A stretch of DNA of 64,000 bases. Source: Streptomyces turgidiscabies Car8. Its GTDB lineage: Bacteria; Actinomycetota; Actinomycetes; Streptomycetales; Streptomycetaceae. Position 1 is the first letter of the stretch. Each line of letters starts with the position of its first letter. Made by a program: the position numbers and the translations under genes. The DNA lies in NCBI RefSeq assembly GCF_000331005.1, contig NZ_AEJB01000361.1, positions 1 through 64,000 of the forward strand. Direction: 5' to 3'. A model generated the notes under the pieces. That model saw only the letters and a program-made list of their open reading frames with translations, did not search any database and was not told where the DNA came from. Shown piece after piece: positions 14,281 to 22,784 of this stretch.

Positions 14281-14538
14281 TTAGCCGCGCTCGTGTTCCT
14301 CTTCTTGCTGCTGCTTCAAGCTGGCGAGCTCAGCGATGACTGCACCAATCGCTAGCTCAAGCATTCCGATCTGCTGGTTTATGTCGTGCAGTTGGCCATC
14401 TGTGCCGTCTGCGGCAAGCGCTACTGCTCCTCGTACGGTTGTTGCGTAGTCGAAATAAGCCGCCCTCAGATCGGTTGCTCTGCCGTACAACAAGCTAAGT
14501 TGCTGCACGACGTCTTCAATCAGCACTTCTTGCAACAT
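14281..14538 (-). CDS. Small coiled-coil protein in the transfer operon
   Basis: The 85-residue helical protein has heptad-like patterns (VVQQLSLLYGRATDLRAAY and IGMLELAIGAVIAELASLK) and a Glu-rich tail. The ATG at 14538 is 6 nt past the stop of the replication-relaxation gene, and its AGGAGG site overlaps that stop, so translation is coupled. It probably associates with the relaxation protein or the ATPase. Confidence 0.65.
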   Translation of the reverse strand: MLQEVLIEDVVQQLSLLYGRATDLRAAYFDYATTVRGAVALAADGTDGQLHDINQQIGMLELAIGAVIAELASLKQQQEEEHERG

Positions 14539-14543
14539 GCCTC

Positions 14544-15314
14544 CTACGTGGTGAGGTACCTTGCGGCCTCGTCGAGTTGGGTGATGCGGAACAATTCGGT
14601 GTCGCCATGCTCGGCAACCTTTCGTTGGATGTAGCTCGCTCGGGCTTCGTCTGGCACGACAAACACAACTGCCGGAAATCTGCCCTGTGTCCATTGCTGG
14701 CGCGCGTCGGAGTAGGCCCGGAGTTTGGCGGGAATCTTCTGGCCCCACTCGCTACCCTCGTCCACCTCAATGAAGCAATCGCGTAGGTTGTCGCCGAGCC
14801 GGATTTGCACGCGGGCATCGGGGCGGAGGGGCGTCATGCCGACCCTCAAAGCGGCTTGCTCTTCCGGATGGAAGACCACCGGGCCGCACAATCCATCGTG
14901 CTGCGCCATGGCGAGTTGCACCCGGAGTTCAACGATGTCGTGCGTGTGCATCCGCCGGGAACGGGCCGCGCTCGTCGGCGGTATGTAGACGTAACTGCCG
15001 CTGCCACCTTCAAAACCGCCAACCCAACGAACGCCCGGCATCCGCTTTATGGCGCCCCTTAGTACCAGGCTTCTCAGAGTGCGTTGCACCCGAGTAGGGC
15101 GGGAACGGTCGGTGCCGTCCCGGTAGAAGTGGAGTCTGGTTATTTGGCTGGTGGTGACTTGGTGATGATCGAGGACGGTTTGAACGATGGATTGATGGCG
15201 GGGGGAGAGTGGGGGATGAGGGGTCACCAGAGGCCCCCAGTCCGGCCGTTTTCGCGCGCGTCCATGGAGGCCAGCGACCCTACGAGGTGTCTGGCGATCC
15301 ATACACCGACCCAT
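14544..15314 (-). CDS. Replication-relaxation family protein
   Basis: The ~256-residue protein belongs to the Replic_Relax family of actinobacterial plasmids. It has a winged-helix segment (SPRHQSIVQTVLDHHQVTTS), a middle LRGAIKRMPGVRWVGGFEGG, and a C-terminal region with an acidic cluster FIEVDEGSEWGQKI. The family is thought to act in plasmid replication or transfer beside a HerA/TraD-like ATPase, as here. The start is uncertain. The frame opens at 15440 inside the ATPase gene; 15314 lies just after its stop; a GTG at 15227 is also possible. Confidence 0.75.
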   Translation of the reverse strand: MGRCMDRQTPRRVAGLHGRARKRPDWGPLVTPHPPLSPRHQSIVQTVLDHHQVTTSQITRLHFYRDGTDRSRPTRVQRTLRSLVLRGAIKRMPGVRWVGGFEGGSGSYVYIPPTSAARSRRMHTHDIVELRVQLAMAQHDGLCGPVVFHPEEQAALRVGMTPLRPDARVQIRLGDNLRDCFIEVDEGSEWGQKIPAKLRAYSDARQQWTQGRFPAVVFVVPDEARASYIQRKVAEHGDTELFRITQLDEAARYLTT

Positions 15315-15330
15315 ACAGCGATCCAGACAC

Positions 15331-17475
15331 TCACCAAGCCACCTCCGGGGCCGCCGGGGTGACCGCCTGGCCCTGCCTACTCTCCTGGTCGCTGAGCACT
15401 TCCTTAATGCTGCGGCCGTATCGGCTATGCGACTTCTCAATGGCTACTTGCCTGGTTCCCAGCGCTGGAGTGGGTGGGAAGGTTTGAGCCGTCGCCGCCG
15501 GGCCACCGTCCATCTTCACGACTACCTCATACTTGTCGAGGGTCTGGAAGTCGGCAGCGGTGAGTTCGCAAGCCAACTCCCGAGCAATGACAAGGGCGTC
15601 ATTGGCCGAGCAGCCGAACACGATTTTAGAGCGGGTATTGGGCATGATGGACTCACGGATGTTGGGGGAAAGCTGGGTCATGTACTGGTGCGCCAGGACA
15701 AACCCCACGCCATACTTACTCGACTCGGAGAGGGCATCGGCGAAGTTGGTGGGGATGTTGATGTAATTCTGGAACTCGTCGATGAAGACAGGGAAGGGGG
15801 AGCGCTCCTGTACCGGAATGGCACTGCGGCCCTGGATCGCTTGCCATAGCTTCGTGACGAGCAACGAGCCAAACAGGCGGGAGGTTTCATCGCCGAGTTG
15901 GCCTTTGCTGAGCGAGACGATCAGGATTTTACGTTGACGAATAATGCTCTCAAGGTCAAGGCCGCTACCGGCTTGCCCAAGGCAAGCGCGAAGGTTGGGC
16001 CGGACTTCAAAGGCACGTAGCCGCCGCAACACGGGTGCGGTCACGTCGAGTTGGCGAGCCTGAGACTGGCCGTTGTACCACTGCCAGAACCTCTTTTGCG
16101 CCGGGTCTGTTTCGCGGCGCGTTAGACCTTCTCGGAAGTTGTTGGATGCTGCGTCTACTCCCAGCAGCATCGGTATATCCATGAGTGTCATACCTGCTTG
16201 CGCCAGGGTGAGAACGCTTGAGCGCAACACGTCGGCAGTCTGAGGCAAGCGGTGAAGGTCGTACAGCTTGTCGAAGACGGCCAGCACTTGTTCCATCACC
16301 ATGTGCGGGTCGCCAGCGAGGACGTTGAGCGAGATCGAGCGGCTACTGTCCGCCGGGTTGAACCACACCACGTCGTTGAGGCGATGCTGGGGGATGCGAT
16401 CTACTATGTTGTTCGCTGCATCACCATGTGGGTCTATGAAAACGCCACCAGAGCCGTTCTGGGCTGCTTGTAGAAACAGATGCTCTAGTACGGTCGTCTT
16501 GCCGCTTCGCGTGGCTCCTACGACATGCATATGGCGTGTGAGGGCATCTACAGTCATCGTCAGGTCGCGGGCGTCGCCCGGGTAGTTACTTACTCCGACC
16601 CGAATGCCGTTCCGCGGCATGTCTCGGCCGGCTGCCAACCTACGGCTCTGGCCTAGAGAGAGTCCCGGTACTTGAGGCGAGCCGATGGGAAGCGCACACA
16701 CCACTGCCAGCGTGTGCGCCTTGAGTTGTCCCGGCCATCTGATAGTTGGGGCCGATCGGTGGTTGACTCGGGTCGTCCACTCCGCGCGGAGTTTGCGCGC
16801 CTGGAACACTTGCAAGCCGCTGTAGGCGGTGAGTGTCCGCCGGATGAGGGACTTGGCCCGAACGTCATGACCAGACGCCGCCAGCCGACCCACTACCCAG
16901 AAGGCAGAGTCTTCCTTGGGGTCGATGACGTTGCCGATGGGCGTCATGACGAACTGCACGATGACGGCTTCGTTCTCGTGCAAGTCCGTGAGGCTGCGTA
17001 GCAACACCGGGATGAGCTTCGGATCGGGGTTCACCTCTTTGATGACGCCCTTCTCGTCTTCCACCACAACGTCATGGCGAGCAAGCTCGATGGCGTAGTT
17101 CCACCGTCGCGGCTGCTGGGCCACCTCCTCGACCCGGATACCCGGTATGACGCCGGTGAGGTGGCCGCGCACTATGTCAGCCATGTTCGGCGGGAAGCTG
17201 AGCAGGTAGTGAATACCCGTATGGGTAGCCAGAACCTCGAACGCGATGGTGTTGCGCCCAAAGGGTTCGCCGACACGTTGCACGGGGCGGTATAGCCCCC
17301 GCAGCGACGTGAAGAGCAGAGCGGCATCATCGTGCTTGAGCTCACGCGGGAAGGTGAGTTGATACGTGACGTGGCTAGTGTCCAACTGACGTTGCCCCCA
17401 AAGCCTCACGATGAAAAGACCTACAACGAGGAGGCCGCTCAGGGTGATAGCTATGTCGAACCAACCTAGAATCAC
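15331..17475 (-). CDS. HerA/TraD-like conjugative coupling ATPase
   Basis: The 714-residue ATPase has one N-terminal membrane helix (about 8-24), a long N-terminal domain, and a RecA-like motor. Walker A is GATRSGKTTVLEHL with K326; Walker B is PVFIDEFQNY. The C-terminal VLAHQYMTQLSPNIRESIM also fits type IV coupling or DNA-pumping ATPases. It should move element DNA between cells with the adjacent replication-relaxation and membrane proteins. The GTG at 17475 overlaps the previous stop (GTGA), so it is coupled. It is not the small FtsK-like TraB of classical Streptomyces plasmids, so the transfer mode may differ. Confidence 0.85.
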   Translation of the reverse strand: MILGWFDIAITLSGLLVVGLFIVRLWGQRQLDTSHVTYQLTFPRELKHDDAALLFTSLRGLYRPVQRVGEPFGRNTIAFEVLATHTGIHYLLSFPPNMADIVRGHLTGVIPGIRVEEVAQQPRRWNYAIELARHDVVVEDEKGVIKEVNPDPKLIPVLLRSLTDLHENEAVIVQFVMTPIGNVIDPKEDSAFWVVGRLAASGHDVRAKSLIRRTLTAYSGLQVFQARKLRAEWTTRVNHRSAPTIRWPGQLKAHTLAVVCALPIGSPQVPGLSLGQSRRLAAGRDMPRNGIRVGVSNYPGDARDLTMTVDALTRHMHVVGATRSGKTTVLEHLFLQAAQNGSGGVFIDPHGDAANNIVDRIPQHRLNDVVWFNPADSSRSISLNVLAGDPHMVMEQVLAVFDKLYDLHRLPQTADVLRSSVLTLAQAGMTLMDIPMLLGVDAASNNFREGLTRRETDPAQKRFWQWYNGQSQARQLDVTAPVLRRLRAFEVRPNLRACLGQAGSGLDLESIIRQRKILIVSLSKGQLGDETSRLFGSLLVTKLWQAIQGRSAIPVQERSPFPVFIDEFQNYINIPTNFADALSESSKYGVGFVLAHQYMTQLSPNIRESIMPNTRSKIVFGCSANDALVIARELACELTAADFQTLDKYEVVVKMDGGPAATAQTFPPTPALGTRQVAIEKSHSRYGRSIKEVLSDQESRQGQAVTPAAPEVAW

Positions 17476-17729
17476 TCCCCCATAATACGATCGATTTTTG
17501 CTTTGGTTTCGCGCTCCAGATCGGCGAGCTGACTGCGGACTCGCTCTTCACTTTTGACTATGTCCTCGACGGCGTAGTCGCGCGCCCACCTCAGTTTTTT
17601 CTCAGCTTCGGCGTCCGCGTGCTTCTCGTCGTTGAACCCATTGTCGTCCAGCCACTGGCTGATGCCGCCGCATAGCAGGATCACCAAGGGCGTGATGACG
17701 CAGAACCCCAGCACTCCAAGCTCCGACAT
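17472..17729 (-). CDS. Small TM/coiled-coil protein, transfer operon
   Basis: The 85-residue protein has an N-terminal membrane helix (GVLGFCVITPLVILLCGGI), then a highly charged helix (about 30-85) likely to form a coiled coil. It overlaps both neighbours by 1-4 nt (TGATG with the gene before, GTGA with the ATPase). It probably accompanies the ATPase at the membrane. Confidence 0.7.
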   Translation of the reverse strand: MSELGVLGFCVITPLVILLCGGISQWLDDNGFNDEKHADAEAEKKLRWARDYAVEDIVKSEERVRSQLADLERETKAKIDRIMGE

Positions 17730-18049
17730 CAGAACCCCCCGTTGATGATGCGTTTGGCGTTGAGCTCCCAGTTATCGAAGAGATCCACTAGCTTCCCGCG
17801 CACCATGGGGTTGTCGTTCTTGATGATCTTCCCGGTGATGTACTCCCCGAACTCGATGTGCTTCTCGGCCACTTCCATGTGAAGGCGGTAACTTACGTCC
17901 AGGCGCAGGGCTTTGACCGCCGCCTCCAGCCTGATCATGAAGATGGCTTGACGAGCAGTGCGCTCAAGGGCGCGTATCTCCTTGTAGCTTGCTCCCTCCG
18001 TCATCGGAATGAGGTCGTAGTTCTGTCCTTGGTACGGCTCGATGCTCAC
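17729..18049 (-). CDS. Helical protein of the transfer operon
   Basis: The 106-residue, mainly alpha-helical protein contains ALERTARQAIFMIRLEAAVKA and has no membrane helix. The start is GTG at 18049 with a strong AAGGAAG site. The frame overlaps the upstream small gene by 86 nt, and its stop overlaps the next ATG by one base. The family is unknown. Confidence 0.65.
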   Translation of the reverse strand: MSIEPYQGQNYDLIPMTEGASYKEIRALERTARQAIFMIRLEAAVKALRLDVSYRLHMEVAEKHIEFGEYITGKIIKNDNPMVRGKLVDLFDNWELNAKRIINGGF

Positions 18050-18218
18050 TGGCTTCCTTCCTTCTCTTTAGGTAGGCATTCCACTGATTGGCGCCGCTAC
18101 GTTGGCGCTCGCTGATGTACTGCTCGAACCTGGCTCTGGCCTTTATGGTTTGCTCCAGCTGGTATTCCTCCCAGCTGGTTTCGTCATCGGCCCAGTCGGT
18201 TGCGTCTTCTTCCAACAC
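17964..18218 (-). CDS. Small acidic hypothetical protein, overlapping
   Basis: The 84-residue frame has an acidic helical first half (WADDETSWEEYQLEQT) and a basic tail. The GTG start at 18218 has GGGGAG before it. The last 86 nt overlap the better-supported gene starting at 18049 in another frame, so the true end or even reality of this gene is uncertain. Confidence 0.45.
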   Translation of the reverse strand: MLEEDATDWADDETSWEEYQLEQTIKARARFEQYISERQRSGANQWNAYLKRRKEASEHRAVPRTELRPHSDDGGSKLQGDTRP

Positions 18219-18230
18219 TTCTCCCCTCGG

Positions 18231-18257
18231 CGCTGCCGCGCCGGCAGCGACTCACTC
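18231..18257 (-). repeat. Dispersed intergenic repeat, copy E, with hairpin
   Basis: On the minus strand GAGTGAGT is followed by a perfect CGCTGCCG/CGGCAGCG hairpin with a 3-nt loop. It lies between two small genes of the transfer operon and may tune read-through. Confidence 0.45.
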
Positions 18258-18273
18258 CGGCTCATTGGCCGTG

Positions 18274-18495
18274 TCAGTCGTGGGTACGGCTCCGGCTCCA
18301 CCCGCTCGACACGTGGCGGCAAAGCCGGGCGTACAACTCCTCGATCTCGCGCAAGTAGCCGAGCGCCACGGGGTCGGCACCAATCACGACCCTGACGAAC
18401 TGATGGCGTCCGCCTACCTGTTCCGTGAGGTCGTGCAGCGCACCGAGTAGGCCACGCTCCCACTCGTCCACGTAGTGGCCTTCACTTGGGCTCAT
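18274..18495 (-). CDS. Small hypothetical protein, first of the transfer operon
   Basis: The 73-residue, mostly helical protein begins MSPSEGHYVDEWERGL. The ATG at 18495 has AAGGAAG upstream. It opens the minus-strand operon running to the DUF2637 gene. No family is recognised. Confidence 0.55.
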   Translation of the reverse strand: MSPSEGHYVDEWERGLLGALHDLTEQVGGRHQFVRVVIGADPVALGYLREIEELYARLCRHVSSGWSRSRTHD

Positions 18496-18621
18496 CTGGG
18501 TTGCTTCCTTCCGATCGTCTTCCGGGTCAGCACCCTTCCTGGGATGCTCGGAACCACGATCAGCCCGTCGCAAGCGAGTAGATGGCAACGGGGTGGAAAG
18601 CGCAGGTAGGGGGCGCGCGTT

Positions 18622-19869
18622 ATGCCTTACGACGACGAGGTACAGAAGATCACCAAGGCGCTCATGAGCGCAGTGAGCGCAATCGGCGGCCTCAAGGAAC
18701 TCGACCTACGTGGGTGCCCTCTCTTGGAGCTCAGTCAAGTTGCGTCACTCCTCGATCGAAGCAGCTCAGGCGCGACACTTGCTGGAGCCGTTCGCAAGGC
18801 GGTTTCGCAAGCAATAGACGAGATTCGAGCCCCAACCCACGAGCCTGCCTACCCGATACGGGTGGGCCAAGGAAAAGAAACATTGGCGGTCACGCCAAAC
18901 CATGTGCGTAATGCATTGCGTATCCTGCTCAATGAGCCGCACGTGTTTGGCAATCAGGTGCCGGAGGTTCGCAGGAAGCAAGTGATGGAGATTCTTGGAA
19001 TTGACGGCGGGATCAAAACATTTCGCTCACCGAAGGCGGGGCCGGAGCTAGACCTAATAACAATTTTGGCGAAGCAGCTCACGGATACTCATCTTCACAG
19101 GTCGGATGTTGACGGGGAGATAGACCACGTAGCTTTTGAGAGCGTAGATATTGAGTATGTAATCGTAGAGGATAGCGAGGGGCCCTATAAGGTCCGCATC
19201 GGCAAGGCCATCGTAAAATGCACCGCTACAGCTCTCAGCGTTGACTGCGGCGGGTTTACAGATTTTCCGAGCTACCTCCTCCCCTGGGGTGGGAGCTATG
19301 AGAACTGGAGGCCCAATATCCGTCGTCAGTGGTTTGAACAGCCACCCCTTACCGATTACCCCTCCGTCTATCGACACCGGAAGATAACAAGCGCCAACCT
19401 CCCAGCCCTCTATCAACCGATACAGGGGTGCGCTCCGGCGTCCCGTATGGACCAAACAGAGCCGACACTATGGGTGGAGTTCGACCCCGGGCTTAAAGCT
19501 GGGCAAGAACTCAAGTATGAATACGTCGTCTCCTACCCACCGCACAATCTCCTGCGGCCCGTTGAAGAACCTCTCACGGATAAGGAAACGGGGTTGGAGG
19601 CTTGGTATGGCGGACTGGAACTCTGGGCGCGACCTCGTGAGAACATCTCTAGGTTTTCCATCAAGGTGACGTGCGAGGTCAGCAGCATTCTAGGTGGTGC
19701 GCTGTGGCTCCAAGAGTTTCCCCAACGCCATCCGTGGAACATCGGGAGTGGGGCAATCCAGCCCTCGGATGCAGGTGAGCGTGTGGCGCACTTTAACAAC
19801 CCACCGCGCAATTACTGTATCGGGGCGAAGGTATACTTCTTCTATGTTCCAGACCCTGAAGATGGCTAA
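18622..19869 (+). CDS. Unknown 415-residue protein
   Basis: The protein has a helical N-terminal ~150 residues and a C-terminal ~250 residues rich in beta strands, Trp and aromatic residues. It has no signal peptide, membrane helix or recognisable catalytic motif. AGGGGG lies 9 nt before the ATG. It is divergent from the transfer operon and ends in a strong terminator, so it is a single-gene unit. Its length, lone promoter position and A+T-leaning codons fit accessory cargo, possibly defence. The function is unknown. Confidence 0.6.
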   Translation: MPYDDEVQKITKALMSAVSAIGGLKELDLRGCPLLELSQVASLLDRSSSGATLAGAVRKAVSQAIDEIRAPTHEPAYPIRVGQGKETLAVTPNHVRNALRILLNEPHVFGNQVPEVRRKQVMEILGIDGGIKTFRSPKAGPELDLITILAKQLTDTHLHRSDVDGEIDHVAFESVDIEYVIVEDSEGPYKVRIGKAIVKCTATALSVDCGGFTDFPSYLLPWGGSYENWRPNIRRQWFEQPPLTDYPSVYRHRKITSANLPALYQPIQGCAPASRMDQTEPTLWVEFDPGLKAGQELKYEYVVSYPPHNLLRPVEEPLTDKETGLEAWYGGLELWARPRENISRFSIKVTCEVSSILGGALWLQEFPQRHPWNIGSGAIQPSDAGERVAHFNNPPRNYCIGAKVYFFYVPDPEDG

Positions 19870-19892
19870 GGCCGCAGCTGACGCTGCGGCCT
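19869..19892. terminator. Terminator between convergent genes
   Basis: AGGCCGCAGC and GCTGCGGCCT are 10-bp perfect arms with a 4-nt loop. The hairpin starts at the last base of the 18622 gene's stop codon. Confidence 0.8.
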
Positions 19893-19911
19893 ATCGGCTT
19901 TGAAGGCCACT

Positions 19912-20343
19912 TCACCCATGTTCGGGGAAGGTTGGGAGTGTACCCAGCTCTTGGCTGGGCTTGAGGCGGTAGAAGATGGCTTCCGTCAGTTGGCCGGAAT
20001 CGTCCGTGCCGAGCCACCCGATGACCCACACCTTTTCCGGGTAGTCACCCGAGAGCCATCCTTCAAATTCGTACTCGGGGACGTTGAAGAAGGCTTCCGG
20101 CTTCGCATGGGCCGGGTTATGCGTCACCCGTATAGCTGTCGGGACGACATGCACGCGCACGAGACCTTGGCTATCTAGCCCTAGAAGCTCGGCCTGCACG
20201 TCAAAGGCCAGAGACTTCGGTGAAAGCCGGTGGTTGTGCTCGATGCAGGCGAAGAAGTCCGCGAGGGTGTAGAAGTCGCCCGGGCGCTCGGGGTGGTTGA
20301 CGCCCGCCTTGGTGCCGGGTACTACTCGTTCTGATTCACTCAA
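19912..20343 (-). CDS. Hypothetical protein, last gene of the element
   Basis: The 143-residue protein looks like a small alpha/beta domain with a beta-rich middle (EFEGWLSGDYPEKVWVIGWL) and no signal or membrane segment. The start is TTG at 20343 with GGAGG 10 nt upstream. No family is recognised. It is the last well-supported gene before the EF-Tu junction. Confidence 0.55.
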   Translation of the reverse strand: MSESERVVPGTKAGVNHPERPGDFYTLADFFACIEHNHRLSPKSLAFDVQAELLGLDSQGLVRVHVVPTAIRVTHNPAHAKPEAFFNVPEYEFEGWLSGDYPEKVWVIGWLGTDDSGQLTEAIFYRLKPSQELGTLPTFPEHG

Positions 20344-20710
20344 GGTGCCAAGCCTCCGCTTGTTCGGGCCTGGCTTCTGTATCCAGACCGCACCCCTATC
20401 CCCCAGCAGGGGCGCGGCATGAATCAGCTTTTATCTCATGAACAACAAAGTTATACAAGCAATAGCGCTTTGCGTGGCAGCAGTTGGCGCTACCTTCTCC
20501 GGCGGCTTCACGGAGTAGTGCGCTGGAGTTGCAACGGGGCGCGGCGGCGGCTGGCCGTCCGGCGGCACCGTTCCGACAGGGTGGACCGTCCGGCGGGAGG
20601 TTGCTGCCTGGTGAGCGTATGTGACGGCCCATCAGGAGCGTTGCAGGCGAACGATCTAGCCCATGACCAGGGCAAAGGAGAAGAGGAGTGCTCGGGGCGG
20701 TGCGCCCCCG
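20344..20710. other. Element end: no confident gene
   Basis: This stretch lies between the last element gene and the EF-Tu fragment. It contains one 26-residue plus-strand frame (20438-20518, MNNKVIQAIALCVAAVGATF), hydrophobic but with no ribosome site. It becomes G+C-rich toward the junction. No tRNA, integrase or direct repeat copy is visible here. Confidence 0.5.
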
Positions 20711-21532
20711 CTACGGGGTGGATACGCTAACCATGGCGTTGCCGAAGGTCTCCACGCCGGTGACGACGGTCTCCACGTCCGCGCCGAGCACCTCGATCCG
20801 GTCGCCGACCCGTACGGTGCCGCGCTCGACCGCGCCCGTGACCACCGTCCCCCGGCCGGTGATGGTGAGCACGTTCTCCACCGGCAACAGGAACGGCGCG
20901 TCCACGTAACGCTCGGGGATGGGCACATAGGTGTCCACGGCGTCGAGCAGCGCGTCGATCGACGCCGTCCAGCGTGGGTCGCCTTCGAGCGCCTTCAGCC
21001 CCGACACCCGTACGACGGGTACCGTGTCGCCGCCGTAGCCCTGCGCGCTGAGGAGTTCGCGGACCTCCAGCTCCACGAGGTCCGTCAGCACCGTGTCCTC
21101 GCCGTCGCCGACGGCGTCGGCCTTGTTGATGGCGACCACGATGTGGTCGACGCCCACCTGACGGGCCAGCAGGACGTGTTCGGCCGTCTGCGGCATGATC
21201 CCGTCGAGCGCGGAGACGACGAGGATCGCCCCGTCGAGCTGCGCGGCCCCGGTGACCATGTTCTTGACGTAGTCGGCGTGACCCGGCATGTCCACGTGCG
21301 CGTAGTGCCGGGTGTCGGTCTCGTACTCCACGTGCGCGATGTTGATGGTGATGCCCCGCGCGGCCTCCTCCGGGGCGCGGTCGATCCGGTCGAACGGGAC
21401 GAACGTGCCGGAGCCGCGCTCGGCGAGCACCTTGGTGATGGCGGCGGTCAGGGTAGTCTTCCCGTGGTCGACATGACCCATCGTGCCGATGTTGAGATGC
21501 GGTTTCGTGCGGATGTAAGCCGTCTTGGACAT
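20711..21532 (-). pseudogene. 3'-truncated EF-Tu (tuf3-like) at the element junction
   Basis: The first ~264 codons are a clean EF-Tu. They include the GTP-binding P-loop GHVDHGKT, the switch DMPGHADYV, and NKAD. Domain 2 follows up to GVETFG. Then come a few foreign codons (NAMVSVSTP) and a stop. EF-Tu is normally about 390-397 residues, so part of domain 2 and all of domain 3 are gone. The divergent sequence resembles the extra EF-Tu3 of streptomycetes rather than the main tuf1. The break at about 20730-20741 coincides with the switch to element DNA. A truncated protein could not form a normal ternary complex. The missing 3' end may lie left of the window. Confidence 0.88.
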
Positions 21533-21662
21533 GGCGGTACCTCGAAGCCTCTTCAGCGGTACTGAGTGAAGGTCCCGGCGCGGAGAACTCGGCCGGGACG
21601 GGGACCCCGAGGAAGTTCGCCGACCCTCCCCCTACGGGGTCCGCCGGACGATCCGGGAAGGG

Positions 21663-21950
21663 TCAGCTTCGAGCGCCGTCGACTGCGGCCACAAGGATCG
21701 GGACGGCAGCCTTCGGGGCATCCGCGACTGCGGACGCTGCGAGGTGGAAGGCGTACCGGAACATGAGGCCGATCATCGCCGACGCGTCACCGCACGTCGA
21801 ATGGTTTTCCGGCGACGGAGGCTTCGCGAGCGCGGGAACGCCCACAGCAGTGGCGCATGTCACGGCGTGGTGTTTCCGCAGGGTACGGAGGCACGTGTCA
21901 CCTGGCGCGCCGGTCGTGTGCCCGGTTGTTCCCTCGTTGAGACGCACCAT
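21663..21950 (-). CDS. Possible small hypothetical protein
   Basis: A 95-residue frame ends shortly before the EF-Tu start on the same strand. The N-terminal part is polar and the C-terminal part is hydrophobic (LAASAVADAPKAAVPILVAAVDG). There is no good ribosome site. The 455-nt gap between EF-Tu and the TVP38 gene holds nothing more convincing. Confidence 0.25.
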   Translation of the reverse strand: MVRLNEGTTGHTTGAPGDTCLRTLRKHHAVTCATAVGVPALAKPPSPENHSTCGDASAMIGLMFRYAFHLAASAVADAPKAAVPILVAAVDGARS

Positions 21951-21987
21951 ACGGCGATCACACACACTCCTCGGATAATCTCGCCGA

Positions 21988-22773
21988 ATGCTCGATGCCA
22001 CCACCCGCTCTGGGGGCACCGCCACGGCCACTCCCCCGGCCATCGCCTCGGAGCTCTCCCCGCTCTCCCCTGCCGTGATCGTCGTAGCCCCGCCAGGCGG
22101 CCTCGCCGCGCGCTGCACGAGAGCAGTGCTCTCGCCGTGGTCGCGGCTGTCGCTCCTTGTTCTTCTGCTCGGCGCCGCGGCGTCGTGCGTCGTGCTCTTC
22201 GAGCCCCAGCGGCTGCTCGCCGACGGCTGGCCGCCCCAGGTCGGCGGGGCCGCGGCGGCGGTGCTCTTCGGAGCGGCGTACGGACTGTGCACCGTGGCGT
22301 TCGTGCCGCGTCCGCTGCTGAACCTCGCGGCCGGCGCGCTGTTCGGTTCCCAGCTCGGCCTCGCCGCAGCGCTCGGGGGGACGGTCCTTGGCGCCGGACT
22401 CGCCTTCGGCCTGGGCCGCGTCCTCGGCCAGGACGCCCTGCGCCCCCTGCTGCGCGCCCGCTGGCTCCAGGCGGCGGACGGCCAGCTCAGCCGGCACGGC
22501 TTCCGTTCCATGATGGCGGCGAGACTGTTTCCCGGGGTGCCCTTCTGGGCCGCCAACTACTGCGCCGCCGTCTCCCGCATGGGCTGGCTGCCGTTCCTGC
22601 TCGCGACGGCACTCGGATCAGTCCCGAACACCGCCGCGTACGTCGTCGCGGGGGCCCGCGCCTCGTCGCCGACCTCCCCCGCCTTCCTGATCGCGATGGC
22701 CTTCATCGCCGTACCGGCCGTGGCGGGCGCCGTGGTCGCCTGGCGCAAGCGCCACCACCTGCGCGGACACTGA
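21988..22773 (+). CDS. TVP38/TMEM64 (DedA-like) membrane protein
   Basis: The 261-residue integral membrane protein has several helices. The conserved VTT-type core includes FVPRPLLNLAAGALFG and, later, RLFPGVPFWAANYCAAVS. Such proteins are linked to lipid transport or scrambling in the membrane. A TAATCT hexamer ends 6 nt before the ATG at 21988, with no ribosome site, suggesting a leaderless transcript. The neighbours are unrelated. Confidence 0.8.
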   Translation: MLDATTRSGGTATATPPAIASELSPLSPAVIVVAPPGGLAARCTRAVLSPWSRLSLLVLLLGAAASCVVLFEPQRLLADGWPPQVGGAAAAVLFGAAYGLCTVAFVPRPLLNLAAGALFGSQLGLAAALGGTVLGAGLAFGLGRVLGQDALRPLLRARWLQAADGQLSRHGFRSMMAARLFPGVPFWAANYCAAVSRMGWLPFLLATALGSVPNTAAYVVAGARASSPTSPAFLIAMAFIAVPAVAGAVVAWRKRHHLRGH

Positions 22774-22784
22774 TCCCACTCGAC

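Noticed and set aside
20344..20760. tRNA attachment site at the element end
   Set aside because: No tRNA-like sequence is visible. The junction falls inside the EF-Tu gene instead.
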